From Motacilla alba alba (lineage: Eukaryota > Chordata > Aves > Passeriformes > Motacillidae): DNA of 64,000 bases. The stretch lies in the NCBI RefSeq assembly GCF_015832195.1, contig NC_052018.1, positions 32,392,115 to 32,456,114 of the forward strand, written 5' to 3'. Positions 24,155 through 36,979 of this stretch are shown here, in pieces. Position 1 is the first letter of the stretch. The number at the start of each line of letters is the position of its first letter. Under the pieces are notes generated by a model. That model was not told the origin of the DNA. It saw nothing but the letters and a program-made list of their open reading frames with translations, and did not search any database. A program made the position numbers and the translations under genes.

Positions 24155-27068
24155 CCCAATCATGCTGTCTCACAGTTTCTCACCAAAACTATCTTTAAGT
24201 ATTGTGTTATGCTAATTTTCTTATAGATCATTTGTATTTGTGTTGCATTTTCTCCTCTTTCATTTGCCTTCGAACCATGTTAACATCCAGAGTCCCTTCT
24301 TAAAAGAGATTATGAATTTGCATGAGTCTCTTAATCATCTGTGTAAGTATGCTCTAATCTTGTTATTATCATGCTACAGCTTTCTCAAACAATGTTGAGC
24401 TTGATTGCCTCTGCAGTGAATACTGCAGTTACTGGAGTAATCACTGTACATGAAATAGTTAACTTCTCTTTAAAAACAAATAGAAAAGAAATACTTTCAG
24501 ACATGCACAAAGTCAAAATAAATCTAAAAATTGTTCTGGTGTTCCTAGAAAATTATTCCCACCACTCAATGACTGTCTTCTCAAATGCTTTTAATATAAA
24601 TGCAAGGAGAGCATTTCAAAACATGAGTATTATAAAAGCAGTAGAAGGGCAATTACAGTCTGTGTAGAATACTAATGTGCTACTTAGTGTGAAGAAGGCC
24701 TGTGTTGCAAGTTCAATTTATAGGTGAGCCAATGTAGATTGTTTTCAATATGGAGTATGACAGGCAGTGATATTAATAAAAACTTGTTGCACATATTGCC
24801 GTCACTTGTTATGCAATTAAGCACAGTTTTAAATCCTAAGATAAATCATACTGCGTACAAGAGCAGCAAATTAAAAACCACACCAAGTATTTTGTCATTA
24901 TTCTTAAATCAATTAAGGTAGCAAGATGGTGCTAGCTATTGTAAATTTAAATTTTGAAGATTGTGGTTACTGTAATTTTTATTCATTATTGTAATGAGAG
25001 ATTACTTTGTTTAACCCTCAAGAGTTAGTTCTTTAATGTCAGTAACTGAATACAGAAAATAGGGTTATAGCTATTGTTCTAATGCAGAACAACTATTCTG
25101 AAATATTTATTAAAGGTTGTAAGAGAAACAAGTAAAGATATAAATAATGAGTGACAGCAAAATTGGTCATGTGATAATGTCTTCTCAGAAACTACATAAA
25201 GGACTAGAGAGAGTTTTGGATAAACACATCATGTTTAGAGACTTGTAAAATCCTTGATTCTGAGAGAACAAAAGATTATGACTTAAAGAGCAAACAGGTG
25301 AGAGTTTATAGAAGAGTTTGTAGAGAGTTTATAGAAGTATATAAACCAGTGTATGGCATAAAGAAGAGAAACTGAGTATTTTTCCCTGCCCTTTATCATT
25401 GGGCCAGAACTAAATTGAAATTTGAAGGTGAGAAAAATCCTGGCATCTGAGAAAGAGACACCTTTGTTCAAAGATAATATCTAGTATATTTTCTTTCCTG
25501 ATCTTCAGATCCTGCACAAGAACATTCTAGCTACATTCTCTGTGTGAATATTCCATAAAAATTCCTGTCATATGAGCTAATTCTCTGTAATCTTTCATCC
25601 TAATTCACCTCTTATCTGTTGATAAAAGCCACCTTTTGGCTGTTGATGTCACTGCAAATGTGCTTCTCTCTAAGGCAGAATTTTGAGCCAATATTTTGTG
25701 CTTCTCTGAGGTTCCACATCTAATGGATCCTAAAGGCTGAATTACAAGAGTAAATTCTGGAAGTACTGAGATTGTAATGTATATCTTGTTCTCAGAAACT
25801 GTTAGAGGATGCTGCAGTTTAAAAAAGGAGTCCTAAATGTACTAAAAAATTAAAAAACTCAAAATTTTTTTGAAAAAAAAAAGGTGTTCCTGAATGTTTC
25901 CAAAACTGTTTTGGTTTTTCAGAGGGAGAATGGGGTACCTGTTGGCAAGGATGAGATGATCAGATAATTTTCATCATCACAGTAGTCTCCCAACTTTGAA
26001 AGAAGCAATGCATGTAAATTACCCACCTGATCTGTTAAGCTTTTTTTTTTTTTTGTACAAATGTGATGAGAAAACATTGGTTTAAGAAGAATGTTCTGTT
26101 GACTGTCTGAATCTCCCAATTCTTACAGTCCTGCTAATCACCAAATATAGTTTACCTTTTTTGCTGCTGTGCACTTTTGCTTGAAAAAAGGCAGTGCTTT
26201 AAGTCAGGCAGTATGAACTTAATGTTCAAACAGAGCTGTGAAATGAAAGATGTTTGTCCCAAACAATGATGATTTCCAACTGATGAGTGAAGGCAGAAAA
26301 CTGACTTTTCAAGCTCTAATGACTTTTTTCAGTGTTAAGGAAGAAAAAATCGTGAAGCTTTGCACAATTTCTGCTGTTAGTAGCAACTCTGTCATTCACC
26401 TCCAATAAAGCCAAAGAAAGACAGCAAAAGGCATTTACTTTATCCAGAAGAAGGCCTTCAGTTTCATGTTTCAACACCAGCAGGAGATGCATATACTGTG
26501 TCTGGTGTCACTTCATTACTACTATTTCAAGATCATGGTATATCAGAAGAGCTACATTTGGAATTGTTTGAATTCTTTCAGACAACCTCAGGCTAGACCA
26601 GCTGGTTTGTGGATTTGGTTGTATTTCTAAGTTCCCATGTCTTCAGACTTGTTATACGCCTCTTGATGACACAACTGACTTCCTTTTGTGAGCTCTGACT
26701 TCCCACAAGCATGGGATTGTGCCTCCTTCCTTTTTTGAGTTCTTTACTAAATGAGAGCACAGGGGAAGCAACACAAATCCTTCTAGAAAATTAGTTGTCA
26801 TCCTCAAGGAAGTCATGAGGTGGTATTGTACTGTTCAGCACGTGTATACTCCGTATCCTTCTGGGATGAGCCTATGTGTTATTTCCCAGGTTGATCCCTG
26901 AGGTCTTTCAGCCTGCCATTCATTCTGATTTGATCATAAGATCACTGAACATATATGTCTAGAATGCTTCCTTTGTCACCAGATGTTGGCCGCTCTCTGT
27001 TAACGAGGCTATTTTAAATCTGGCAATGTCATAAAAATCTCCAGTTTCAACCTGTGTAATTAATGGAT

Positions 27069-27130
27069 AAACTAAACAAAAACAAAGCAAAATCAACCAA
27101 AAAACTCAAACAACCAAAACAAAAAACATC
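27069..27130. repeat. A/C-rich low-complexity tract
   Basis: About 60 bp of AAAC, AACC and CAAA units with few other bases. Confidence 0.8.
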
Positions 27131-30100
27131 AACTTCGGTTGATTTACTTTTCATTTCATTTGGGTGAAGGAGGTTTGTTGATATTTCTGTGGCTGCATGG
27201 GAACAAGTGGAATATAAATGTGAATGAAAGTTAAGTTCTAGACATAGGACCAGAAGCATGACGTTGGAATTGGGAAGAAGTTGCAGTGAGTTGCATCACC
27301 TTCTCTTAGCTAGTTATTAAGGTACTCATGCAAATTTAAAGTTCTGCCTAAACTGCCTTCCCTCAATAGGCAGACCGATGTTTTTGTAATGTCTTCATAA
27401 GCTTTTCTTCCAAGGTTTATTCACTCATCATATGGATATTATAGGCACCAGTGGTTGTGTTGATATTCCCTGTCAAGCAAGGTGTTGTACAGTTTTCATA
27501 AGGGATACCTTCAAGTTCGAGTCTCTATGCTTACCTAGAAAAATGCCTTTCCCTGTGGTCATCTACCTGTAGGTAATTCATTCTTTCAAATGATAGAGTA
27601 GATGAGGTATTTCTTGTCACTGAAGATTTTAGAACCATATTAAGATCCCTTGCCTTAATGACAGTTACTTTTCAGAGGAATCCACTTCTGTGCACTTGGG
27701 GCTATACTTCTTCACTGTCCCACATGTACAGCTAGAGTTGGGTCCACTTAAATAATGGCGTTACCATCACCCACATGACAGGCTAATTCAAAAAAAGTTT
27801 TATAAGACACCTACTCTCACATTGCAGTAGACCCAAGAGGCCTAATGTATTCCTATTATTTATTACTTTTTCCAGTTTTGACTATAACCCCTTATTTTAA
27901 GAATTGCATTTACTCTATATCTTTGTGTGTACAGTTGTATTATCACAGCCAGAAGTGGTTCCATTTCATTTTTCATATTATCACCTGGAACTGCTGTAAA
28001 CTTTGCCCCTTTCAAGGAACGATGCTCATGAAGATCTTTCACAACAGGTTAAGTTTTTTTCTGATCCTAAAAACAAGTGCAAGTTCCTATAAATGGAAGA
28101 AAGGTTCTTCAGCTAAGATTTTTGCCTTTTTTTTTTCCTAAAAGACAGTGGGATTAAAATTAAGATAATAATAAGTTTCCTTACCTGCACATGAGTATTT
28201 GAGTTGATAACTCTGATAGAATCTCAGACATTCAAATATTGGGATGGGAAAAAAAAACCCAAAATGTATTTCCTTCCTTGTTGCTAAATCCTGTGTCACC
28301 TGGGGACAGAAGTGTTTGGAACAAATCATAGGTCATATTTTACTCTGGGAAGAGAATATAGATGTTGAAAAAGTTTCAGGGGAAAGTAAAGTAACAGACA
28401 GAGTAGTAATGGTTCAATGTTGACCTTGCTGAACACTAGACTAGGATCCCACTGAGGGAACAGTAGGTGGAAGGAGTCTAATTAACCCTTTAGGGTGAAG
28501 AAAGTCAAAGTGTTTAAATTCTATTGTCCTGAGGATTGAGAACCAAAAAAAGAACATTTAATGAGCTATAGTTCTATATGGTGATAATCCTATTTCCTCC
28601 CTCTCCCGTAGGGAATATAAAATACAGAGTATTAAGGAAGAGAGATGGAGTTGGGACAAGACCAAATGAGAAATTTTTACATTTCAGACTGGAAAACTTA
28701 AAAGATTTATTAAATAAATGACTGTTTTTCCATATGGCATAGAAGAACCTTAATTCAATTTAAATGAGTTAAATTTGGTAGCAGAAACAGTCGGAGCATG
28801 AGTTCCCTATTGGCTAATTCGCTGTCATCAGGGAATCTTGAAGGAATTAATTGCATGGCTACCTTAGAGCCATAAAAATGTAGCAGTATTCTCTTTCTTA
28901 TTTGTTCACTCTGCAAGTTGCTGTATTATCCAGAAGTTTTCCCTTTGCATAGATATTCTCCACAAAAGCACAAGAATAGTGACTTTTTTTTTATAAAAGA
29001 AGTTTTGAGCATTAAAATAGGAGGGTTTCTTTATACTGCAGCTGATGTCTTTCACTCATTTGTAATGCTACAATTGCTATGCCAGATAGTCCAGACATTC
29101 TAAAAACTAGAAATTGGCTAGGAGTCAGTTACAGCGTACCAAAGATGATCTATGTACCTCAATTCTGATAGGATTTGATTTTGTTTCTTCTCTCCTCTTT
29201 AAATGAGTCAGTCTCTAATGATTTTCTGTCATGTTTCTGTTAATGTATTCCTGCAGTCATCTGAAATAATTTTGAAGAGCTAGGTGGCCTGTGTATGACT
29301 TGTTAATATGATCTTTTAATATCTTTCACTGTGATTTAAGTCTTGTTTGATAAATTAAGCAAATATGTTAAATTGCATTAAATTTACAGCAAAGAGGAAT
29401 GAATTGTATTCCTAAAGGCACTTAAAAAGCTTTGCTAAATTCTTGTATGTATTGCCTACTGGTAATTATTACCTGAATGTAAATAATGTGGTACATAAAA
29501 TAGCTAGAGGTATTTTGAATTCTTCCATCTGGTCCACAGTTAGGAACATGCTTTATTTCTTGTTCCAGATAATTTAATTGAAAAAGCCAAACCTGTCCCA
29601 AACTGAAGCTTAGCTATCTTTTTGAAAGGCTAGTCATCCTCTGAAATACTAAATTTTTTCTAATCTTTTCAGGCCAGTTTTTTAGTAAGTACCAAGCAAT
29701 ATCTAAGATTGCATTCTGATGCACAGTAAACCTGACAATTGTGCTGGCAGCTGCAGAGAGACCACAGTCCTCCCTGATAATCTTTATTGAATGTAGATTG
29801 TCTTAATTGTGGTAGGATGATGCTATTTGTTGTTTTACACAAAAGGTCATGTGCTGTCTTAATGGTGCTGAGGATTAGGGACTATTTTCTGTAACCTTTT
29901 TGAAACTCTATTAAGCCTTGAAATTGTTCAGGTAAATACCATATCCTAATTGCATTTTTAAACTCAGCTTTCCATAGAAGCAGCTTGCAGAGTTTTACAT
30001 AGTGGTAATTATCTTGCTAGTCCAGTCCCCTTCAAAACATTCATGGTTTTGTAGTGAATTAAAGAGATTTGTATCTTTTTCTTCAGGTTGAAGATTTGCT

Positions 30101-30467
30101 TATTTTCCACTCTTCCATTTTCCCCCCCAATACCATGTTCTTGTGGGAAGTTCAGATTTTGAAAAAGTTGTATTTTGTCCAGATTTCAAAATCAGAGACA
30201 TGTCCCAGACTCATGATCATGCCAGTGGGACATATGTCTTCTATTTTCTAGAAATGGGGGATGGAAAAAATAGAGAAAAGCCAAAAGGATGGTAATGGGA
30301 GTACAGCACAGAAAGGAATGGCAGAGCAGTTTGTAACTTCTAAGAACGACAGGAGAGGTTTTCAGATGCAATTCATGTAATACTACCATTGGTTCTGACC
30401 ATCAGAGGAAATCACAGCCTTAGCTGAAAGGTGGATTTCAACTCCTTTTCTTAAAAAAACCTAGAAC

Positions 30468-30512
30468 TAGGTTATCTTTAAGGCCCCTTCCAAACCATGC
30501 CATTGTAAAATT
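30468..30512 (+). mobile_element. CR1 3' end, short fragment
   Basis: ctagaactaggttatctt followed by aaggccccttccaaacc and ccattgta matches the final block of CR1 before its 8-bp terminal repeat. Only this end piece is recognisable. Confidence 0.6.
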
Positions 30513-33500
30513 TAGTTCAAACAAGTCAAGTGGCATCCCTGACATGCCGTTCTTTAGCTGCCATTGTTTATGTTACTCTCTGGTGTTATTCTGGTTTTCT
30601 TCAGTACTATGACATTTCTTTTATGCAGCTGTCATACCACATTCACATGAATGATAGTGTGTTTCTGGAAACTTTAGCTTCCTCATTGTTACGAGGGTCC
30701 CATAAGGGCCACTACAGGTGCATTTATGTCAGCTTTGTGTAACAGATCCACCAGACACCTTAGTCATTTACCTAAAACACTATCTTCTAGGTTTCTCAAG
30801 TCAGGTGTTGTTTCAGTGGGCTTCATTCAGTTCCTTTTTGACTTTGAATGCACTTTGAGGTCCAGTTGGATTGGTTTGCCTCTGGTTGTGATTTTTTTCC
30901 CAGAATTAATGCTTCTGATTCAAATTTAATTGCTTTAAACTTCTATAATATTTCTATTTGGTTGTAATAGCCTCTTTTCGGGTGACTCAGTGCAAAAGAG
31001 TGCGCTTCTGCTCATTTTTAGCTTCTTATTCTTAAATATTTGTCTTAGCAAAATTATCTGATAAAATCAACTGTATTTTTGCTAGGGTATTCAGCTCTAA
31101 TGTATCCAATTCAATCTCAGAACATTATCCTTCAAACAGGTTCTGTGAAGAATGAAAAAGTCTGTAGTTCCCCACTATTTTTCAGTTCTAGTTAGTTTTA
31201 CTGAGCTGTGTTGAAGTATATGCCTTGTAGATTGGAATAAAATGGTTTATAAGTTCCCATTATCCTAAGAAAGTTCACAGATTCATACTTTTTGGCTGTT
31301 CTTTCCAAATGAGATAGCTTTGTGACTTGTATTTTAGCTTTTTTTAATTGGATAAAGGCGATTAAAATTTGGGTTTTAAAGCTTTCTATGTCTGTGTTAT
31401 GTTACTTGCAATGGAAACGTCAGTGCTCTGCTGCTGACATATTTAATTTTTTACAATATGTTGTGGAAATTGTATTACTAGATAAGAATAATATTCCTTA
31501 AGATGTCTTGGGAATTTCTTGTAATTCAGTGTGTCACACTAAGGGCTAGTAACAGATGACCCTGCTAAATGATGTGTGGAAGAGGCACAATGCATAGATG
31601 CCTCAGGGATATAAGTATCTTCCCCTTGGAAGATAGCAAAGAGAATAAATACTTTAAATTCTATCAAAAGTACTTTCCAGGGTATGCCACATAATTATGT
31701 CTGGACTGATACTATTTTTGCAAGATTCTTACTGTTGCTTCTGAAACCTCTCTTGCATGAGGCTGTCCAGGACTTCTAAAGTGAAGGACTGGTGACTTAC
31801 TCAGGACTAGTGACTTCACATGCTGTAGATTAAAGTGTTCTAAGAGTTTCGCTGACGGTCTCTCCTCCAGAATTTAACTGCTACAAATGTTGGTAATTTC
31901 TTGACCCTTTCTGCAGTCACATTTGATCTTAATCTGCAAGCAGAATAGTTGAAACTTAGGTACCTACTTGAGAATAAAGTGATACTCAGCATGAGTAAAG
32001 ACAGAAAAAGAATTTCTGAACCCATGGAATAAAAGATGAAAATATTTTGAAAATCTGTGCTGTGAGAGTATAAAATTAAATAAGGAATTTCACATGATAT
32101 CAGTTTTTCTTGAGATATTGAAAGAGTTCATATATTGGTTTCAATTTACTTGGCAAGTGAATAATTGACATGGTTATGAGGATTATGATTATTGTTGTTC
32201 AGGAAATAGGCGTTTCAAAATACAAAACAAAAAGCTCCCAAGGAGACATGCTAATCAGCTAAAAAATAAACCCTGCATCATGACAATTTGTAATTACCCT
32301 TTACCTTAACACAGTAGTACTAGAAATACATCAAAACTATTTCTAGTAAAGAATTTCATGCATGCCTGCCTTAAATATTTTAGAGATGCATATCTATCTC
32401 AGCATGTTATTTAAACACTAAACAACAATTATAGATAGTCTCTTTTATCCTACTGTGATTTTGTATACTGTGGATATTGTTGGGTTTGTAAATTTTAATG
32501 ATCAGAGTTTATTCACAGGTTTGCAGAACATCCACTTAAGATGATTTCTATCTTGTTTTGAATTAAAATGCCTAGTATTCGAATGTTCTTAACTGTACTC
32601 TGAAAAATGTTTCTATTGTATTTAGCACTTGAACACAGCACTAAGTAACCTGGATTTCTTAAAGAAAAACTGAAGGGTCAAGAACAGAATTCCCTGTGAG
32701 AATTAATCTTCCTTATTCATAAAATGAGAATGTATTGACTTGAGGAAACAATTCAGTGATTCTTGAAACATATTTCGATTAACCTCTATAACCTAGACTG
32801 GATGAGTAGAGTAAAACAGTGTTGATTCTAGTGAAAATTTAGGTTTTCACCATTCCCTTTGTACACACAAAATTTACCAGTTGGTGACCATTTGTTGATA
32901 GAGTTTCCAATCAGTCACTTTTTTCTTGTTTTTCATTATGGTCATTTAGAAACATTTTTTTCTTAGAAGGTGATGCTGTCAAATATTGCTCCATTTAGGA
33001 ACTTGTAGTTATAATTATATACTCATTAGAACTGTAGAGTTAAAATGCAGAAAACCACTTCAGTCTCCCTCCTATATTCAGGCATAGTGAGCACAGAAAC
33101 AAGTTTTTCAATTATGTGAGCATCATTGACTGCATTTAGTATGTCACTTCCTTTTTGTTTAGTCTCAGTTGCCTTCCTCTTAGTTCTAGATGGAGCATGC
33201 CCTCTTACAGGGGATAACAAGGCACCAAATAAAATGAAACAACAACAAAAAAAAAGAGTCGGGGTAATTGTCTACTAAACAGCACACCCAGGGCTGTATG
33301 TCTCTAGAAACATGTAAATCAAGCTCAGAGATTTTCTATCAGGCTTGCTCCTCTTCAAACATTTTCAAGTGGTTTGTTTGTTTATATAAATTGATGAGGA
33401 CTGATCTCATATAGTGTCCAAAATCCATATTGCTTACCTGTCTCATTGTCTTAAAATTTATTCTGAAAAACAGAGTTAATGTTAAAGTTACTTAAAATTA

Positions 33501-33524
33501 GTATTAATATATTCTGGAATAGCA

Positions 33525-33526
<2 letters not shown>

Positions 33527-33572
<46 letters not shown>
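33527..33572. repeat. (AT)n-(AC)n microsatellite
   Basis: About 19 uninterrupted AT dinucleotides run into a short AC run. The length is expected to vary between individuals. Apparent open frames across it on both strands are isoleucine-tyrosine artefacts of the repeat. Confidence 0.97.
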
Positions 33573-33573
<1 letters not shown>

Positions 33574-35456
33574 AGACTTGCTTTGTAGATGCACCCTCAG
33601 AACTTTCTGGTATGTACACGAATGTGTACAGCTGCCCACTCACACACATTGGTGGGCAAGATTAATAGGCCTATTATCTGACTCTGCACCATTAGAGAAC
33701 AATAAAGGCATCCCTTTACCAATTATGCAGGATAAATTTGTATTGGTAGTAGTTGCATCAATCAGTGCTACAGAAGACATCTAACAAAGCAGAGACGCAT
33801 TTTGTTCAGATTATTAAATTGATTGGAAAGGTTAATAATAAGCCTTGACCCAGAAAATGTTATAGACTGATTTTTTTCCCCCCCTCGGTTATATATTGCA
33901 ATATTTCAAAGTGCATTTGTCTCCAGAAAAATAATTATCTCAAAAAATACTTTCTCCTTGCTGTCATACTTACACTTTCTCTTCAATGTCGTTTCTATGT
34001 GATTAAAGCAATTTTCCCTTAATGCAGTTGTATTTGTAGAGGAAGCTAATTAGTTAACTTGTGGATGCTATTATCCATAATCAGATAGTTTACTAAGCTG
34101 GAATTAGTTGCACCTTTTAAGACCCACTGAAAGTAACACAATTGCTTAACTGCTTGGAAGAGCCTGAGGTTATGGGAGTAAGTGAAGTGGCATAATTTGC
34201 CTTTCTATAACATTTTATATTGATAACTCACATGAATAAAAAAAGGAGTGAATTTTCAAGGCCAACACTTGAGAGTCAAAGAATTTTTGTTTGTGGTGTT
34301 GTACATCTAATTTCCAAATTACAGGAACTAAGAGCTTAGAACTTCCATTGATGTTTCTACACAGTCCTTATTTTCTGGGTACAGTCACACTTTATCACTG
34401 TAAGGACTTCCAGGACATGGAATATCTGTGGTTCTAGTTTGGAATGGGATGAATTACGTGCTGAAGAACCCTGGGAACTACTCACTTGCAGAAACTCAGG
34501 CATCTAATAGCACACCTAAGGTACTCCTCCTGGCTTCTTTTAGCTGCTACCCTGGGGCATGTGAAATGGCAATAGACCTCTACATTCAGACAGCTGTGGG
34601 CCACCCCTTGCTTCCCTCTATCAGCAGAAACAGGAAAAAGGGATAACTATCTCAGCTTGTTGATGCCTGTGTTTGGTCAGATGACCTCTACACTGAAAGT
34701 ATTAGGAGCAGACTTTGTAGGGCTTTAGAATCATCTATTTCCTAAATACTCAGTAAATCATTCATAACACCCACTTTCACAACTTTGAAAGCTGTAGTTT
34801 AGTCTAATAAGCAAAGTGAATATATTTAGCTCCTCACTATTAGTTAATAGTCAAAACAATCAGTGTGAAGTCATGATTGTCCTAGGGTTTGATGTTTGAT
34901 ATTTGAAGAAACAGACGGTCATATTACCTTTGATTTGGAAGGAGGTTTTCCCAAATTAGGCAGTTTGATAGGCAGAACTGAGCTTCAGAAATATTCAAAT
35001 ACTTAATATACTTTTATTAAATAATGTAATACTTTTTCATTTTTCACTGTCTGTTCTGATTAGAATGTCAATACTGAATTCTTAGCAGCAGCTTCTGAAC
35101 TGTACATTTTTCTTACCAGGGTCCAGAGAGACAGAATAGGAGTATGCAAGGCTAGGGATGATATGTTTTGGTAATGAACCTGTATTTCAAGATTTCTAGA
35201 AAACTCAGCAAAATTCTTTTGCTACATTGAGGCTTTGCAACAGGATGGCTGTGGTGTCTTAATTTTGTCTCTGAGATGGGAGTCTACCTGAAAACCATTA
35301 CCCCAGAGTGCTTCAACACAGATTTTAGGCCTAATAACTGCTATCTTAGAAAGCAGAGTGAGCAATCTCTGAGCCAACATCGTCCTCAGTTTTAGGTAAA
35401 GTGCTGTCTTTTTCTTTGATTCTAGAATCAAATTCTTGGAATCAAAAAAAAAACTT

Positions 35457-35490
<34 letters not shown>

Positions 35491-36498
35491 TGAAACCAGT
35501 GACTGTAGAATAGATTTCACACTTTGGAAAGTCTTACAGTATGTAATCTAGACTGAGGAAAATGATTTGATGTGTTTTCATAGACCCATGTTGAAGCCAT
35601 GACCCATCTGGGTATGTACCACAGGTCTAAACAGTTCTTTAGATTTGCTAGAGCTATTTGTTCATTTTCTAAAATATATAATTAATTTTCCAGCAGCTGT
35701 GATTTTACCTTTCAGTTCTGATCATCTACCTACTGTAATTGCAGCCTTTTTCAGAACAAGGTCGTCTCATTGGTAGATTTTGCTGTTACAATTTCATTCC
35801 AGAGAGAAAATTCTTCAAGGTTTAAGTTTGTGTCTTACCAGTTATTTCCTATGTACAGAAAGATTCTGTGTAAAATTCCAGTTTCTAGATACAAGACAGG
35901 TAAATTTATATTGGATACAGCTATGAGAGTTCTAAAAAATTTCTGGTTTGGTCAGTGTCCTTGTTCCAGCTTATTTGACAAACTCAATATTCCATTTTAA
36001 GTGGCTCCAACTGGCTTGTCCATTTTCTATTGAAATTGAGATTTTTGGACTTTTAATTTGCTTTTTGGAGGTGTCACTTGAATAGATGAGTGTCTATATT
36101 TATGAGTAAAAAATTCTTTTTTGCTTGTTATTTTATTTCTTAGAAATCCACCAATTCTAATTATATACCCAAAACAATCAAAGCTGTTATTGTAATTGTT
36201 TTTCTGTAGAGCACTATGGTATGTCACAGCCTGTGGATAATTAGGTAAAGCAAACTCTGACATGAAGAGGAGGTTATGTTGACTTTTCATTTGGTAGTGT
36301 GATGCAATCTTAGTTGTTTGACTGCTACCACAAAAAGGAAAAGATTTTTTGGAAGTAATCATACTGAATATATAGGTGTCCTCATTATATAAATAATACT
36401 GCAAATGTTAACAGTATTCCTTAAACTGTCATCTGAGATGTTAGGCTGCAGAAATGTTTTCACATTCTACTTATATACTGATTTTTCTTTATTCCCAG
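33573..36498. other. MEI4 intron end, no gene seen
   Basis: Unique AT-rich sequence up to the last MEI4 exon, with the palindrome/A10/T30 cluster at 35416-35489. A minus-strand frame of 125 codons at 36027-36404 shows no recognisable domain. The final bases form the polypyrimidine tract and acceptor of the last MEI4 exon. Confidence 0.6.
35416..35489. repeat. 16-bp palindrome, A10 and T30 cluster
   Basis: TTGATTCTAGAATCAA (35416-35431) is a perfect palindrome. It is followed by A10 (35444-35453), a six-base spacer, and T30 (35460-35489). The A and T runs could pair as a 10-bp stem. Confidence 0.9.
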
Positions 36499-36750
36499 GT
36501 CCAGTCTGTGTATGACATCACCCAGTATGAGAACATTTGTCTTTTGTGCATGATTCTGGAACAACTTCTTCAAAATGAGACAGAAGAAAGTAACATTTCA
36601 AGCTCAGACTATGGAGGAGAAGAAAAAATCAAATTTTTGAAGAACCTTGATCAAGTTATTCTTCATCTCTCCGATGAATTCCCTTTGTTTTCTTTATATT
36701 TGTGGAGAGTGAGTGTTCTTTTGAACTCAGGTCAAATGCAAATTGATTAA
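36499..36750 (+). CDS. MEI4: MEI4, last coding exon (C-terminus and stop)
   Basis: This exon encodes the C-terminal 83 residues and a TAA stop at 36748-36750. It opens VQSVYDITQYENIC, then LEQLLQNETEES, an acidic/serine linker (SSSDYGGEE), and a hydrophobic end LSDEFPLFSLYLWRV. Against human MEI4 as I recall it, the blocks YD...YENI, LEQLLQ.ETEE, LSD.FPLF..YLWRV and LL.S.Q align without gaps, about half of the positions identical. The protein ends QMQID, about two residues shorter than human. The acceptor is strong (tttttctttattcccag, AG at 36497-36498), and phase 0 matches the upstream exon donor. The conserved FPLF..YLWR block probably belongs to the alpha-helical C-terminal half of MEI4; its precise role is not visible here. 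The frame is intact, so the gene looks functional, although only two exons can be judged. Confidence 0.93.
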   Translation, partial: VQSVYDITQYENICLLCMILEQLLQNETEESNISSSDYGGEEKIKFLKNLDQVILHLSDEFPLFSLYLWRVSVLLNSGQMQID

Positions 36751-36955
36751 AACAAGCAGCTTACTTTTTAACCATGCATTCGTTGTGGGATTGCATTGGA
36801 AAATTTTCGAGCCAGACAGTGATATTGTCATTATTGAAAAACACTTACTTTAAACTACTATTCTATACAGCAGTTTCATTTATTTCCAATTCTGAATATA
36901 GAAAAAATGTAATAAGCTAGGTGCCTTTTCCAATAAATGCTGTTTCTTGTAATAG
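36751..36955 (+). other. MEI4: MEI4 3' untranslated region (predicted)
   Basis: About 200 bp of AT-rich non-coding sequence lies between the TAA stop and the predicted cleavage site. Its end is inferred from the poly(A) signal at 36932-36937; the cleavage position is estimated, not observed. No repeat or second open frame is seen in it. A longer isoform using a later signal is possible. Confidence 0.6.
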
Positions 36956-36979
36956 AAAACAGTGTGTTGGTGTTTGTCC
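36932..36979 (+). terminator. MEI4: MEI4 polyadenylation signal
   Basis: A canonical AATAAA at 36932-36937 is followed about 25 bp later by a GT-rich stretch (agtgtgttggtgtttgtcc, 36961-36979). This spacing is typical of a vertebrate cleavage/polyadenylation site, so cleavage near 36950-36960 is expected. It is the first such combination after the MEI4 stop codon. Confidence 0.7.

Larger units (their letters stand above)
24155..33526. other. MEI4 intron segment, no gene seen
   Basis: AT-rich unique DNA. It includes a 98-codon open stretch at 24371-24667 with no recognisable domain, a short direct repeat (AGAGTTTATAGAAG) at about 25301-25336, an A/C-rich tract at 27069-27130 and a short CR1 end at 30468-30512. 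No exon-like splice-bounded frame is recognised. Confidence 0.6.
4659..36498 (+). other. MEI4: MEI4 last intron, 31.8 kb
   Basis: The intron is bounded by the donor gtaccg at 4659 and the acceptor ttattcccag ending at 36498. The flanking exons join in phase 0 as Q|V, matching the human Q|E junction as I remember the protein. The donor lacks G at +5 and is weak, while the acceptor is strong. Contents are CR1 relics, one solo LTR, simple repeats and otherwise unique AT-rich DNA. No further exon or nested gene is recognisable on either strand. Confidence 0.85.

Noticed and set aside
33451..33784. Open frames on both strands across the (AT)n repeat
   Set aside because: The isoleucine-tyrosine run is a translation of the microsatellite.
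36027..36404. 125-codon open frame on the minus strand
   Set aside because: It lies in the MEI4 intron, antisense, with no recognisable motif; best explained as chance.
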